A DNA stretch of 64,000 bases from Mucilaginibacter gossypii (GTDB taxonomy: Bacteria > Bacteroidota > Bacteroidia > Sphingobacteriales > Sphingobacteriaceae). Below, piece by piece: positions 37,289 through 45,834 of this stretch. The position numbers and the translations under genes are program-made. The notes under the pieces are model-generated. The model did no database searches and was not told where the DNA came from. It was given only the letters and a program-made list of their open reading frames with translations. The stretch covers positions 310,001-374,000 of the forward strand of contig NZ_FNCG01000001.1 of assembly GCF_900100945.1 (NCBI RefSeq). The letters are read 5' to 3'. The stretch's first letter is position 1. Every line of letters starts with the position of its first letter.

Positions 37289-38209
37289 ATGAGAATTTTA
37301 ACTTTCCTGCTTGTGTTGTGCTGCTTTTATAGCGGTGTAAGCGCTCAAAGCAATTTTTTCAATAGCAAAAACGCTTATCTTGGGCAAAGTCCGCCTAACG
37401 ATACTCCCCGTGTTTTTGCGAAACAAATGTTGGTGCCCGATAGTGGTATAGCCATGGGGCGGTCGGCCTTTTCGGCAGATGGTAAGGAGTTTTATTACGG
37501 CAACTCTATGCATTGGTTTAATGCAAAAGGCAATAAGATCCGTTATTTTAAATATGAGCGTAATGGGTGGCAAGGCCCTTTTGTACTTAACTATGATTAT
37601 AGCACACCAACTTTTTCTGTTGATGGCAGGAGCATGTACTTTGCAGGTAAAGGTGATGGTAAACATTCCTACGTTTGGATATCACATCGTAATAAAGCCG
37701 GTTGGACAGATCCTGTAGTCTTCCTAAAAAAAGATTATGGCCTTTACAATTTTATGCCAACCAACAGCGGAACTTTTTATGCTGGCAGCAACGCCAACGC
37801 GGGAAGTGTGAAAGATTACAGCACTTACGATTTTTGCAAGCTCACCATATTCAAAACAGATATAGTTATCAAAAGCTTAGGACCGGTTATCAATACACCG
37901 GCATTCGACGGTGATTTCTATGTAGCGCCCGATGAGTCATATATGATCATCAGCTATAAGGAGAAGCCGGATTACGAGTGTGAGCTCGGGATCACTTTTC
38001 GTAAGCCTGATCATCATAGCTGGACAGCGCCGTTAAACCTCGGTCCGCTGATTAATGATGGAGATGCCCACCGTTGGGGCGAATATGTTACCCCCGACGG
38101 TAAATACCTGATTTATACCAAGGGCACCGGTGAAAAGGATTGTTGCCTTTACTGGGTACGGTTTGATACTTTGAAGGCTAAACTAAAAAAGGAGGCTTTG
38201 GGCAGATAA
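37289..38209 (+). CDS. Exported PD40/TolB-like beta-propeller protein
   Basis: 306 aa with signal peptide (CCFYSGVSAQ). PD40-type repeats follow (SAFSADGKEFYYGN, PTFSVDGRSMYFAGKGDGK, YVAPDESYMIISYKEK, YVTPDGKYLIYTKGTG), each with a D-G-x-x-hydrophobic-Tyr/Phe turn. Such propellers are usually periplasmic or surface binding modules. It stands alone between divergent and convergent neighbours. Function unknown. Confidence 0.82.
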   Translation: MRILTFLLVLCCFYSGVSAQSNFFNSKNAYLGQSPPNDTPRVFAKQMLVPDSGIAMGRSAFSADGKEFYYGNSMHWFNAKGNKIRYFKYERNGWQGPFVLNYDYSTPTFSVDGRSMYFAGKGDGKHSYVWISHRNKAGWTDPVVFLKKDYGLYNFMPTNSGTFYAGSNANAGSVKDYSTYDFCKLTIFKTDIVIKSLGPVINTPAFDGDFYVAPDESYMIISYKEKPDYECELGITFRKPDHHSWTAPLNLGPLINDGDAHRWGEYVTPDGKYLIYTKGTGEKDCCLYWVRFDTLKAKLKKEALGR

Positions 38210-38218
38210 TGTCTATTC

Positions 38219-38596
38219 TTATTTTATTTCCGGTCCATAAAATTTCAAACCTAAAACGCCCGTCATGATCAGCAACATGAAAAATATTTCCATGTAGGAG
38301 AGGCGCTGATTTAAAAACGAAACCTCTACTAATTTGATCAGGATAAGGGTTACGGCCGTCCATACAGCATATGCTACGGCTGTTGGCACCAGTTTTATTG
38401 CCAGCGAAAAGAAGTAGATATTACCTATACCAAAAACGATATAACCTACAAAGGGTAACCATACTGGCAGGCCATGTTGCAGACTTAAAACAGAATTAAG
38501 ACGGAGTGCCTTCAGATCGCTGAATTTCATGAATTTTAGCGAGAATGTCCAAGCCGCTTCAAATGCGGCTGCGATTAAAATATATAGCCAGGCCAA
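38219..38596 (-). CDS. Small multidrug resistance (SMR)-family membrane protein
   Basis: 125 aa, four membrane helices. The invariant membrane glutamate lies in helix 1 (AAFEAAWTFSLKF) and the AVAYAVWTAVT helix matches the SMR GxxYAxW motif; the middle loop is longer than in EmrE. It is the last gene of the minus-strand sugar-acid operon, 7 bp after the hydroxylase-family gene. Family members export cations or guanidinium, or (ArnE/F relatives) move lipid-linked sugars. Its place in this operon makes a lipid or sugar substrate worth considering. Confidence 0.85.
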   Translation of the reverse strand: MAWLYILIAAAFEAAWTFSLKFMKFSDLKALRLNSVLSLQHGLPVWLPFVGYIVFGIGNIYFFSLAIKLVPTAVAYAVWTAVTLILIKLVEVSFLNQRLSYMEIFFMLLIMTGVLGLKFYGPEIK

Positions 38597-38603
38597 TATG
38601 TTA

Positions 38604-39563
38604 TTAGTTTTGTTGTAGTACGTTTTTTTGTTCGGATACTAAGGTAACGGGTTGTTGCTCAGTATCCAATTGATGCGCATTGTTTATTTTAGCAGGAAGT
38701 AAAGTTTTCATCCAATTCATAAACCGTGGTCGCAGGTGGTAATACCGATTAAACCAGCGGTATTTGAGCAGTGTTTTTTCATCAAAGCGCTTTACGCTGA
38801 AGGCATGCTGTAAAAAGTAATCTTTAGGGTAATCATAATAAAGTCCCCAGTTTTCGGGTTTGTTGCCGGGTGCGTGACCTGGGTTATATGCGGTACCGAA
38901 CAGGTAATCCCAAAAAGAGAACTTGGTTGCAAAGTTGGCATGAAAAACTTCCTGGTAATTGGCATGGTGCCATAAATGCAGTTCGGGCGAGTTAATAATA
39001 TACTTAAGCTTGCCCATATTTACCTTGATATTGCCGTGTATAAACATGCCAAACATGGCATCTAACATGGCTTTTATCGGTATAACTATTGGGTCTGCAC
39101 CTAACAAAATGATAGGTGCAAACTCAATAGTTTGGTTGATGATGATCTCCATGATGTGCGAACGTGAACCGGCCAAAAAGTCAACCTCCTTGCCTGAGTG
39201 GTGCGCCTCATGAATGCGCCAGAAAAATTTATTGGAATGCTGAAAGCGATGAAACAGGTAAATATAAAGGTCATGTGTAAACAGGAAGAATAATACCTGT
39301 AACATCACCGGCCAGCTGCTTACAAATTGAAAATGCGATAGATCAAAATGCGCTTTTAGGGGCGTAATGATATAATCGAAAATGATAATCTTTAAAAAGT
39401 AGCTTTGTATCAGCGTATACCATACCAAATCAATCCAAAATCCTTCCCTGAAAAATTTAAGGCCTTTTCTGTAAGGCGATATTCGTTCCCAGGCAATGAT
39501 GAATCCTATCCAGCAAAAAAGGATAATGGATGTAATTATGGTAGTTAATTTTTCCGGAGACAT
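38604..39563 (-). CDS. Fatty acid hydroxylase/sterol desaturase family membrane protein
   Basis: 319 aa with several membrane helices and the diiron histidine boxes: HDLYIYLFHRFQH (HxxxxxxHxxxH), EAHHSG and LHLWHHANY. The C-terminal tail (about 270-319) is poorly conserved and polar. It is 6 bp downstream of the HAD-NeuB fusion and transcribed with it. A role in modifying a lipid anchor or surface lipid along with the sugar acid is possible but only suggested by context. Confidence 0.88.
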   Translation of the reverse strand: MSPEKLTTIITSIILFCWIGFIIAWERISPYRKGLKFFREGFWIDLVWYTLIQSYFLKIIIFDYIITPLKAHFDLSHFQFVSSWPVMLQVLFFLFTHDLYIYLFHRFQHSNKFFWRIHEAHHSGKEVDFLAGSRSHIMEIIINQTIEFAPIILLGADPIVIPIKAMLDAMFGMFIHGNIKVNMGKLKYIINSPELHLWHHANYQEVFHANFATKFSFWDYLFGTAYNPGHAPGNKPENWGLYYDYPKDYFLQHAFSVKRFDEKTLLKYRWFNRYYHLRPRFMNWMKTLLPAKINNAHQLDTEQQPVTLVSEQKNVLQQN

Positions 39564-39569
39564 TATATA

Positions 39570-41009
39570 TTATTTAACGCTTGGTTTTTCTTTGTATTCG
39601 TCGCTGATGTTTACCCTTAAACGTTTCATCGGCGCAAGTTCTGATTCATAAACGCGTTTTTCGCCGTCACCGGCTGCAGTTTCAACGTCCCTGATATCGC
39701 GTACCAAACGTTGTAAGCCCTGAGGCTCAACAGAAGCAGCGTGGTCAGATCCCCACATAGCACGATCAAGTGTAAAGTGGCGTTCAACAAAGGTTGCGCC
39801 CATTGCTACTGCACCTACTGTAGTTGCCAAACCTGTTTCGTGGCCCGAATAACCGATAGGGATGCCCGGATATTTGTTTTCCAGCGTTTGGATCATTTTA
39901 AGGTTAAGCTCCTGCGGAGGGCATGGATAAGCCGAAGTTGAATGAGCGATAAACAACGGATAGTTTTCATCAAAAGCATTGATATAGTCCATAGTTGTTT
40001 CGATCTCTTTCATTGTCGACATACCGGTTGAGAGCATTAACGGTTTGCCGGTTTCCAGGATGCGCTGGATCAAAGCGAAATCTGTTAACGATGCCGATGC
40101 TAATTTATAAAGGATGGTATCAAACTGCTCCATAAAATCAACAGACGGTGCGTCCCATGCAGATACAAACCAGTCGATACCCACTTTTTTGCAATATTGG
40201 TCGATGGTTGCATATTCGGCTATGCCAAATTCGGTTTTACGTTTGTAGTCGATATAAGTGATACGGCCCCATGGGGTATCACGCATGATTTCCCATTGAT
40301 CGCGCGGCACACAAATTTCAGGTGTGCGTTTTTGAAATTTAACGGCGTCGGCTTTGGCAGCTACAGCTTCGTCAATTAACTTTTTGCAAATTTCGAGCGA
40401 GCCGTTGTGGTTAATGCCAATTTCGGCAATGATATAACTTGGCTGTCCTTTGCCAATTACCCGGCCATTTTGCAAAGTAATGCTGCCGTTCCTGGTACCT
40501 GCTAAATATTTGTCGCTTTTGGCTTCGATGATCAGCTCGGCAAACTCACGGAAACAACCATGACCACCGTTTAATGAACTTACAAAATCTACCTGTGCTT
40601 TAACATGCGGTAAGGCATCGGCAGGAGAGGCGGTAAGGCCGGCCAGCTTCATTATTTCCAGGTCGTTGTAATCGTCGCCTATAAAAGCAACTTCATTTGG
40701 TTGCACATTTAAGCGGATGCAGATTTCTTTGAAAACGGTGGCTTTGTCTTTTATACCTAAATGAAGTTCGGTGATATGTAATTTCTCAGCCCTTTTAATT
40801 AATGAAGGCGAGTTTTCGCCGGTAATGATACCTGTATTTACGTCAGCAAATTTGCGAAGGCGTTCAACCCCCATACCATCGCGCATGCTAAATTTTTTTA
40901 AAAGCTCGCCATCGTGATTGTAGTATACTCCGGCATCTGTTAAAACCCCATCATTGTCGGTTAGCAATAGTTTAATGCCAGCCGCTTTTTGTTTCAAAAT
41001 CTCGTTCAT
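39570..41009 (-). CDS. Fused HAD phosphatase (KdsC-like) and NeuB/SpsE-type sialic-acid-synthase-like enzyme
   Basis: 479 aa, two complete enzymes. Residues about 10-165 form a KdsC-like HAD phosphatase: LLLTDNDGVLTDAG (nucleophile Asp18 and Asp20), IITGEN, and GDDYNDLEIM (111-120). Residues about 187-479 form a NeuB TIM barrel: IAEIGINHNGS, KFQKRTP, HSTSAYPCP, GYSGHETG and ERHFTLDRAMWGSDHAAS. The C-terminal SAF (antifreeze-like) domain of standard NeuB is absent or not recognisable. Expected reaction: condensation of PEP with a C-aldose (usually N-acyl-mannosamine-like), with the HAD part removing a phosphate before or after. Operon partners are an SDR, an aminotransferase, transketolase halves and an SpsF-type enzyme. 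Confidence 0.93.
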   Translation of the reverse strand: MNEILKQKAAGIKLLLTDNDGVLTDAGVYYNHDGELLKKFSMRDGMGVERLRKFADVNTGIITGENSPSLIKRAEKLHITELHLGIKDKATVFKEICIRLNVQPNEVAFIGDDYNDLEIMKLAGLTASPADALPHVKAQVDFVSSLNGGHGCFREFAELIIEAKSDKYLAGTRNGSITLQNGRVIGKGQPSYIIAEIGINHNGSLEICKKLIDEAVAAKADAVKFQKRTPEICVPRDQWEIMRDTPWGRITYIDYKRKTEFGIAEYATIDQYCKKVGIDWFVSAWDAPSVDFMEQFDTILYKLASASLTDFALIQRILETGKPLMLSTGMSTMKEIETTMDYINAFDENYPLFIAHSTSAYPCPPQELNLKMIQTLENKYPGIPIGYSGHETGLATTVGAVAMGATFVERHFTLDRAMWGSDHAASVEPQGLQRLVRDIRDVETAAGDGEKRVYESELAPMKRLRVNISDEYKEKPSVK

Positions 41010-41024
41010 AATAGTAAGTTTAAA

Positions 41025-41828
41025 TTAAATAGCTGTCCATCCTCCGTCAACAACCAGGTTTGCGCCGGTCATATATGCCGATGCTTCGCTGGCCAGGAAT
41101 ATAAGTGCGCCCTGATAGTCTGACGCTTTGGCCATGCGGCCCAGTAAAGTTTTTGCCGAATAATTGCCGATAAAATCTTCCGTTTGGCCGGCCTCAACAC
41201 CACCAGGCGAAAGGGTATTTACCCTCACGCCGGTATGCCCCCAATAGGCGGCCAAAAAACGGGTGAAATTGATAATAGCGCCCTTGGTTACCGGGTAAGC
41301 TGCCGACTTGTAAAAAGTTTGCTGGCCTCTTGAATCGCGGTAGATACTTTGATCGGGCCCAACCATACCATAGGTCGAAGCTATGTTGATTATACTGCCG
41401 CTACGGTGCAGGGCCATTTGTGTACCAAATACCTGCGAGCATAAAAATACACCGGTAATATTTACATTAAGCGATTGCTGGAAAGCCTCTAACGGATAGT
41501 TTTCAAACGCTGATAGCTCCTTGGCCATGGCCGGGTTCTCAAATTTATCGTTAATGGCGGCGTTGTTTACCAGTATATCAACAGCATCATATTTATCAAG
41601 CGTTGCGTTGAGTGCGTCAATCAATGAATCCTTGCTGGTAACATCTACGCCCAAACCTAAGTGGTTGTCGCCAAGCTGCGCCGCAAATGCTTTGGTTTCT
41701 TCGGCATTAATGTCAGCAACTATTACGTTTGCGCCAGCTGCTGCAAGAGCTTCGCAATGTTTACGGCCAATGAGGCCTAAAGCACCCGTTACTACGGCGG
41801 TTTTCCCTTTTAATGAAAACAGATCCAT
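41025..41828 (-). CDS. Short-chain dehydrogenase/reductase
   Basis: 267 aa classical SDR. The NAD(P) motif TGALGLIGRKHCEAL lies near residue 15, then NNAAIN, catalytic Ser in NIASTYG, and YPVTK (catalytic Tyr/Lys), with an insertion (IYRDSRGQQTFYK) between Ser and Tyr. The C-terminus VDGGWTAI is typical. It overlaps nothing; 3 bp separate it from the class III aminotransferase stop. In the operon it would interconvert an alcohol and a ketone of the sugar precursor, possibly supplying the keto group for the aminotransferase (inference). Confidence 0.92.
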   Translation of the reverse strand: MDLFSLKGKTAVVTGALGLIGRKHCEALAAAGANVIVADINAEETKAFAAQLGDNHLGLGVDVTSKDSLIDALNATLDKYDAVDILVNNAAINDKFENPAMAKELSAFENYPLEAFQQSLNVNITGVFLCSQVFGTQMALHRSGSIINIASTYGMVGPDQSIYRDSRGQQTFYKSAAYPVTKGAIINFTRFLAAYWGHTGVRVNTLSPGGVEAGQTEDFIGNYSAKTLLGRMAKASDYQGALIFLASEASAYMTGANLVVDGGWTAI

Positions 41829-41831
41829 GAT

Positions 41832-43178
41832 TTAGGCTATGCTTTTAGGTTTAATGTTGTAATTGCTTACCTTGCGGAAAACTGCCTCTAACACTTCGCC
41901 TTTTAGTTGATCTTTGATATTACCGCTTTCGATAGCCGCCTTTAACAACGGTAACACATCACGGTAAGCCGCAAGGATATAATCGATATCCTCGGTAGTG
42001 TGGCTATAGCACATGTTGTGGAAGCCGGCCCAAAGCACACCGCGTTTTATCATTTCCTGCTGCATAAAGGTTTTTACTTCCAGTCCGTTGCCGGCATCGG
42101 GAGTAAAAGTTACCATGCTGCGGCAGTTAAAGCCTACACAACGGGTGTATTTATCAATGCCTAACTCAATGGCAAGGCTGTTGTAACCATCTTTTAATAA
42201 AGCACCGTGCTCATCAAGGTATTGTGGTACCTTTTTATCACGGAGTTCATTGATGGTAGCAATACATGCTGCTAATGATAAAGCTTCGCCACCAAATGTG
42301 GTATAGCTAAATACTTCGGAGTTGAAAAGCTCCATCACATCAGCACGACCGGTTAATAAAGCAATAGGCATACCGTTGGCACATGCTTTTGAAAACACAG
42401 CCAGATCGGCTTTAACATTGAAATATTCCTGCGCGCCACCAACGGCTACACGGAATCCTGTCCACATTTCATCAAAAATGAGCAGGGTGCCGTTTGCTTT
42501 ACAAACCTCGGCAAGTTCCTGCAGGTAGCCCGGTTTTGGTGCCTCAAAAATGAAAGGCTCCAGTATCAGCGCAGCAACAGTTTCATCTAAAGCGGCTTTT
42601 ACTGATTCAATGTCATTATATTCAAAAGTGTAAGTTAAATCCTGGATAGCTTCAGGAACGCCTGAGTTACGGCTGGTTATGCCGATATACCAATCATGCC
42701 AGCCATGGTAGCCACAGCAAAATACTTTATCCCTGCCGGTAAATGCACGTGCTACGCGGATAGCAGCCGAACAAACATCTGCACCCGTTTTAGAGATCTT
42801 TACAGCTTCGGCATTAGGCACAACCTGCTGCACCAGCTCAGAAAGTTCAACCTCTAAAGGGTGCATCAATGAAAAGGTAATACCGTCGTTTAATTGCTGA
42901 CGGATAGCCTCGTCAACAGCAGGGTAGGCGTAACCCAAAGAGATTGGGCCGATAGCCGAATTTAAGTCGATGTATTCGTTACCATCAACATCCCATACGT
43001 GCGATCCTTTACCTCTTACAAGGTATTTTGGCGCTACACCTTTGGTAAACTGCCCCGGGCCTTTAGCCAGGGTTTGGGTAACCGGTTTCTGAACTTTTAA
43101 AGCGCGTTCATATAATTTATCCGATTCGGTGATGTTCGGATAATCGTTGTTTAGCTCAATTTTATTAGCCATGATCAA
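41832..43178 (-). CDS. Class III aminotransferase (glutamate-1-semialdehyde aminomutase-like)
   Basis: 448 aa PLP enzyme. GSHVWDVDGNEYIDL, CGYHGWHDWYIG, LIFDEMWTGFR (PLP-binding Asp) and VFSKACANGMPIAL (Schiff-base Lys) are the class III landmarks, closest in style to GSA-aminomutase-like proteins found in glycan clusters. The start is the first of two Met codons (43178; 43172 also possible), 5 bp after the transketolase C-half stop. Given the neighbours, it probably aminates a sugar or keto-polyol rather than making heme precursor. Acceptor unknown. Confidence 0.91.
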   Translation of the reverse strand: MIMANKIELNNDYPNITESDKLYERALKVQKPVTQTLAKGPGQFTKGVAPKYLVRGKGSHVWDVDGNEYIDLNSAIGPISLGYAYPAVDEAIRQQLNDGITFSLMHPLEVELSELVQQVVPNAEAVKISKTGADVCSAAIRVARAFTGRDKVFCCGYHGWHDWYIGITSRNSGVPEAIQDLTYTFEYNDIESVKAALDETVAALILEPFIFEAPKPGYLQELAEVCKANGTLLIFDEMWTGFRVAVGGAQEYFNVKADLAVFSKACANGMPIALLTGRADVMELFNSEVFSYTTFGGEALSLAACIATINELRDKKVPQYLDEHGALLKDGYNSLAIELGIDKYTRCVGFNCRSMVTFTPDAGNGLEVKTFMQQEMIKRGVLWAGFHNMCYSHTTEDIDYILAAYRDVLPLLKAAIESGNIKDQLKGEVLEAVFRKVSNYNIKPKSIA

Positions 43179-43183
43179 TATTT

Positions 43184-44122
43184 TTATTCTGAAAATTCAG
43201 GTGTTAAAATTTGTGGTTGGTTGTGTGTTGTTTGATACCCCAGTATTTTCTCGGCAATTTGTTTACCTGTAAAGCCTTCATGCTCCAATACCGAAGGAAG
43301 TAAAGTTGGCCTGAACCATTTTTCGTTCAATGCCATAGGCAGTACATTGGCGGTTGTGCGATGTTTTAATAAAACCTCGGCCACAATGGTGTAAAGACCA
43401 CCGGTTAAAAAATGGTCTTCAAGCGTAACTACCAGTTTGCTTTGTGCCGATGCTTTTAATATAGCCTGCTCATCAACAGGTTTAAGGCTGCGCATGTTGA
43501 TCAAACCAACAGAAAGGCCTTCGCTTTTCAGTATTTCAACTGCGATCAGTGCCTGCTCAAATAATAAGCCGTAGGTTAAAATGGTTACATCGCTGCCCTC
43601 AGCTATCACTTCGGCTTTGCCTATGGTAAAAGGCTCGTGCACATAGGCGGTTTTGCGGGTATTAATTCGGGTATAGGCAGGGTTTTTGCTTTCCCATATC
43701 TGTGGCAGCATTTTTACCAGGTCGTCTTCATCGGCAGGGGCAAAAACGGTTACGTTGGGGATACCACGCATGATAGAGATATCTTCAATAGCCTGGTGGG
43801 TAGGGCCGTTACCGTCTGATAAAAAACCAGGTATGAATGAGCTTAGTTTAACCGGCAAATTGGCGATTCCAACATCGGTGCGTACAAACTCAAAAGCCCG
43901 CATGGTTAAAAAAGCGGCAAGGGCATGTACAACAGGCGTGCGGCCACGTAAGGCTAAGCCGGCCGCCGCACCAATCATGGTTTGCTCGGTAATACCGGTA
44001 TCAATAAAACGTTTGCCTAATATACCGGGCAGGTTACGTACCAGCGCGCGGTTTTCGGCGGTCATTACAATCACCTGCTCGTTGGCAAGGGCTGTTTGGG
44101 TTAAAAGTTCTTCGTAACTCAT
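43184..44122 (-). CDS. Transketolase C-terminal subunit (pyrimidine-binding half)
   Basis: 312 aa: the Pyr domain (RFIDTGITEQTMIGAAAGLALRG, with the catalytic Glu) and the C-terminal transketolase domain (VTILTYGLLFEQAL...LVTLEDHFLTGGL). It matches the second half of a transketolase encoded separately. It is 1 bp from the N-half gene, so the two surely form one heteromeric enzyme. It moves a two-carbon ketol unit between sugars. Placement inside a NeuB cluster points to making or cutting a special aldose or ketose rather than the pentose-phosphate pathway (inference). Confidence 0.93.
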   Translation of the reverse strand: MSYEELLTQTALANEQVIVMTAENRALVRNLPGILGKRFIDTGITEQTMIGAAAGLALRGRTPVVHALAAFLTMRAFEFVRTDVGIANLPVKLSSFIPGFLSDGNGPTHQAIEDISIMRGIPNVTVFAPADEDDLVKMLPQIWESKNPAYTRINTRKTAYVHEPFTIGKAEVIAEGSDVTILTYGLLFEQALIAVEILKSEGLSVGLINMRSLKPVDEQAILKASAQSKLVVTLEDHFLTGGLYTIVAEVLLKHRTTANVLPMALNEKWFRPTLLPSVLEHEGFTGKQIAEKILGYQTTHNQPQILTPEFSE

Positions 44123-44123
44123 C

Positions 44124-44990
44124 TTATCGCACCACTAAAGTTTCTGATGTTAATGTTGTTTGATGTTCGCCGTGCAGCTCTAATAAAAGTTGCTGAATCT
44201 CGTCTGCATTGAAATTACAAAACCACCTGTCGGCGCGTTCCTGTATGCTTGGCAGGCCTTTGCCGCGTAGGGTATCGGCAATAATTACATTCAGTTTCCC
44301 GTCATGGAAAGGGAACGCGCCGAAAGCTTCGTCAAGCTCGGCAAAACTGTGTCCGTTTATTCTTTTAACGGCTGCGCCAAAGGCTTCAAACTTATCGGCA
44401 AGCGGCTCCAGCGGAATCAGGTCTTCCGTACGCATATTGGCCTGGAAGTGGTTGCGGTCAACCACGAATAGCAGGTTATCCAGTTTATAAGCGTTGGCTA
44501 CCAGCATGGCTTCCCAGCAGGTGCCTTCGTTCAACTCGCCATCGCCCAAAATGCAAACAACTTTGTTTGTGCCGCCGCTGATTTTCAAATCCATAGCAAC
44601 GCCAATAGCTACCGAAGGCAAATGACCTAAAGAACCTGAGTGAAATTCAATACCCGGGATTTTGGTGTTGGGGTGCCAGTAAATATGATCATTAAGTAGC
44701 AGGTGGTTTTTTAAACGTTCTTTTTCCAATAAACCCAGCTCGGCAAAGGTGCCGTACAGGGCGGGTACATCGTGGCCTTTTGACAGAAAAAGGTAATCGC
44801 GGTTTGGATCATCAAGATTATCCTTTTTAATGTTTAAAAAGCGGCTATATAAATAAACAATAAGGTCCACCGCCGATAGCGATGCACCTGTAAAACACCC
44901 GCCATCGGTAGACATGCGGATGATGTGCTCCCGTACCTTCAGAGCGGTGCCTGTTAATTCCTGGTAATTGTTGTTCTCCACTGTTATCAT
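44124..44990 (-). CDS. Transketolase N-terminal subunit (thiamine-diphosphate-binding half)
   Basis: 288 aa. The diphosphate-binding motif is ILGDGELNEGTCWEA (GDG...N), with LSKGHDVPALYG and FHSGSLGHLPSVAIG before it and DTLRGKGLPSIQ after it, all N-half transketolase landmarks. The partner half follows immediately. Split transketolases of this type are common beside aminotransferases and sugar-activation enzymes in surface-glycan clusters. Confidence 0.93.
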   Translation of the reverse strand: MITVENNNYQELTGTALKVREHIIRMSTDGGCFTGASLSAVDLIVYLYSRFLNIKKDNLDDPNRDYLFLSKGHDVPALYGTFAELGLLEKERLKNHLLLNDHIYWHPNTKIPGIEFHSGSLGHLPSVAIGVAMDLKISGGTNKVVCILGDGELNEGTCWEAMLVANAYKLDNLLFVVDRNHFQANMRTEDLIPLEPLADKFEAFGAAVKRINGHSFAELDEAFGAFPFHDGKLNVIIADTLRGKGLPSIQERADRWFCNFNADEIQQLLLELHGEHQTTLTSETLVVR

Positions 44991-44997
44991 TCGCTTG

Positions 44998-45825
44998 TTA
45001 TAATTCCTGTAAGTTTTTTGTGGGTGCCTGTTTGGTTTGGGCAGATGTAATGGTTTTTAGCTCATCTACATGGTGCCTGTACCAGTTTACCCCGGCATAT
45101 TGTGCATTGATATTATAGATCTCGGGTTTTTGAGTTAGCAGGTTAAGGATATCATCGCACGAGAAATTATTGTTATCTGCATATAATTCGCGGAATACCC
45201 GTTCTATAAAATAATAGTCTTCTGCATAGTCAATCGTAAACCGGTGCGACATGGAATAATCCAAATCGGCAGGCCAGGTTACGTTACCAAGCCTGAATAA
45301 TTGAGGATTTTCCCATATATAAGGAGTGGTATGCTCCAGTTCCAGCTCCCGGCTTGCTTGTTCCCAAGCTTTGGTGAGGCAATCCATGGTCATGATCTCC
45401 ACATCGTTGCCATCGGGATATGTAGCCGGGTGCAGATTGCTTACAAAATCAAAGCTGTTTTGGTTGGCAAAAAAGTAATCCAGTACATGGTCCACAATAC
45501 GCGGATCAATGAGCGGGCAATCAGAGGGGATCTTTAATACAATATCTGCATTACGCAATTTCGCTGCCTGGTAATGCCTGTCGAGCAGGTTATTCAGACT
45601 GCCGCGATAATAAGGGACACTTATGTTGATAGCTTCATTGATGATGATATCATCAGCCGGCGTTTCGGATGTGGCGATGATCACTTCAGCCTCGTGACTG
45701 ATCATTTTAAGCCGCTCAATCATCCTTGCCAGCAGGCTTTTACCCAATATAGGCAGCATTACCTTACCCGGTAAACGGCTCGAAGCCATGCGGGCCTGTA
45801 CTACAATTAATATTTTCTGTTTCAC
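44998..45825 (-). CDS. SpsF-type cytidylyltransferase (CMP-sugar-acid activation)
   Basis: 275 aa nucleotidyltransferase. The N-terminal signature VVQARMASSRLPGKVM is that of the CMP-KDO/NeuA-like SpsF group, followed by IPSDCPLIDPRIVDHVLDYF and YPDGNDVEIM. It probably activates the keto-sugar acid made by the NeuB part as a CMP derivative. It sits between the transketolase N-half (7 bp downstream) and the GT-B-like gene (9 bp upstream) in the operon. Nucleotide choice (CTP) is from family knowledge. Confidence 0.88.
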   Translation of the reverse strand: MKQKILIVVQARMASSRLPGKVMLPILGKSLLARMIERLKMISHEAEVIIATSETPADDIIINEAINISVPYYRGSLNNLLDRHYQAAKLRNADIVLKIPSDCPLIDPRIVDHVLDYFFANQNSFDFVSNLHPATYPDGNDVEIMTMDCLTKAWEQASRELELEHTTPYIWENPQLFRLGNVTWPADLDYSMSHRFTIDYAEDYYFIERVFRELYADNNNFSCDDILNLLTQKPEIYNINAQYAGVNWYRHHVDELKTITSAQTKQAPTKNLQEL

Positions 45826-45834
45826 GGTAAATGA

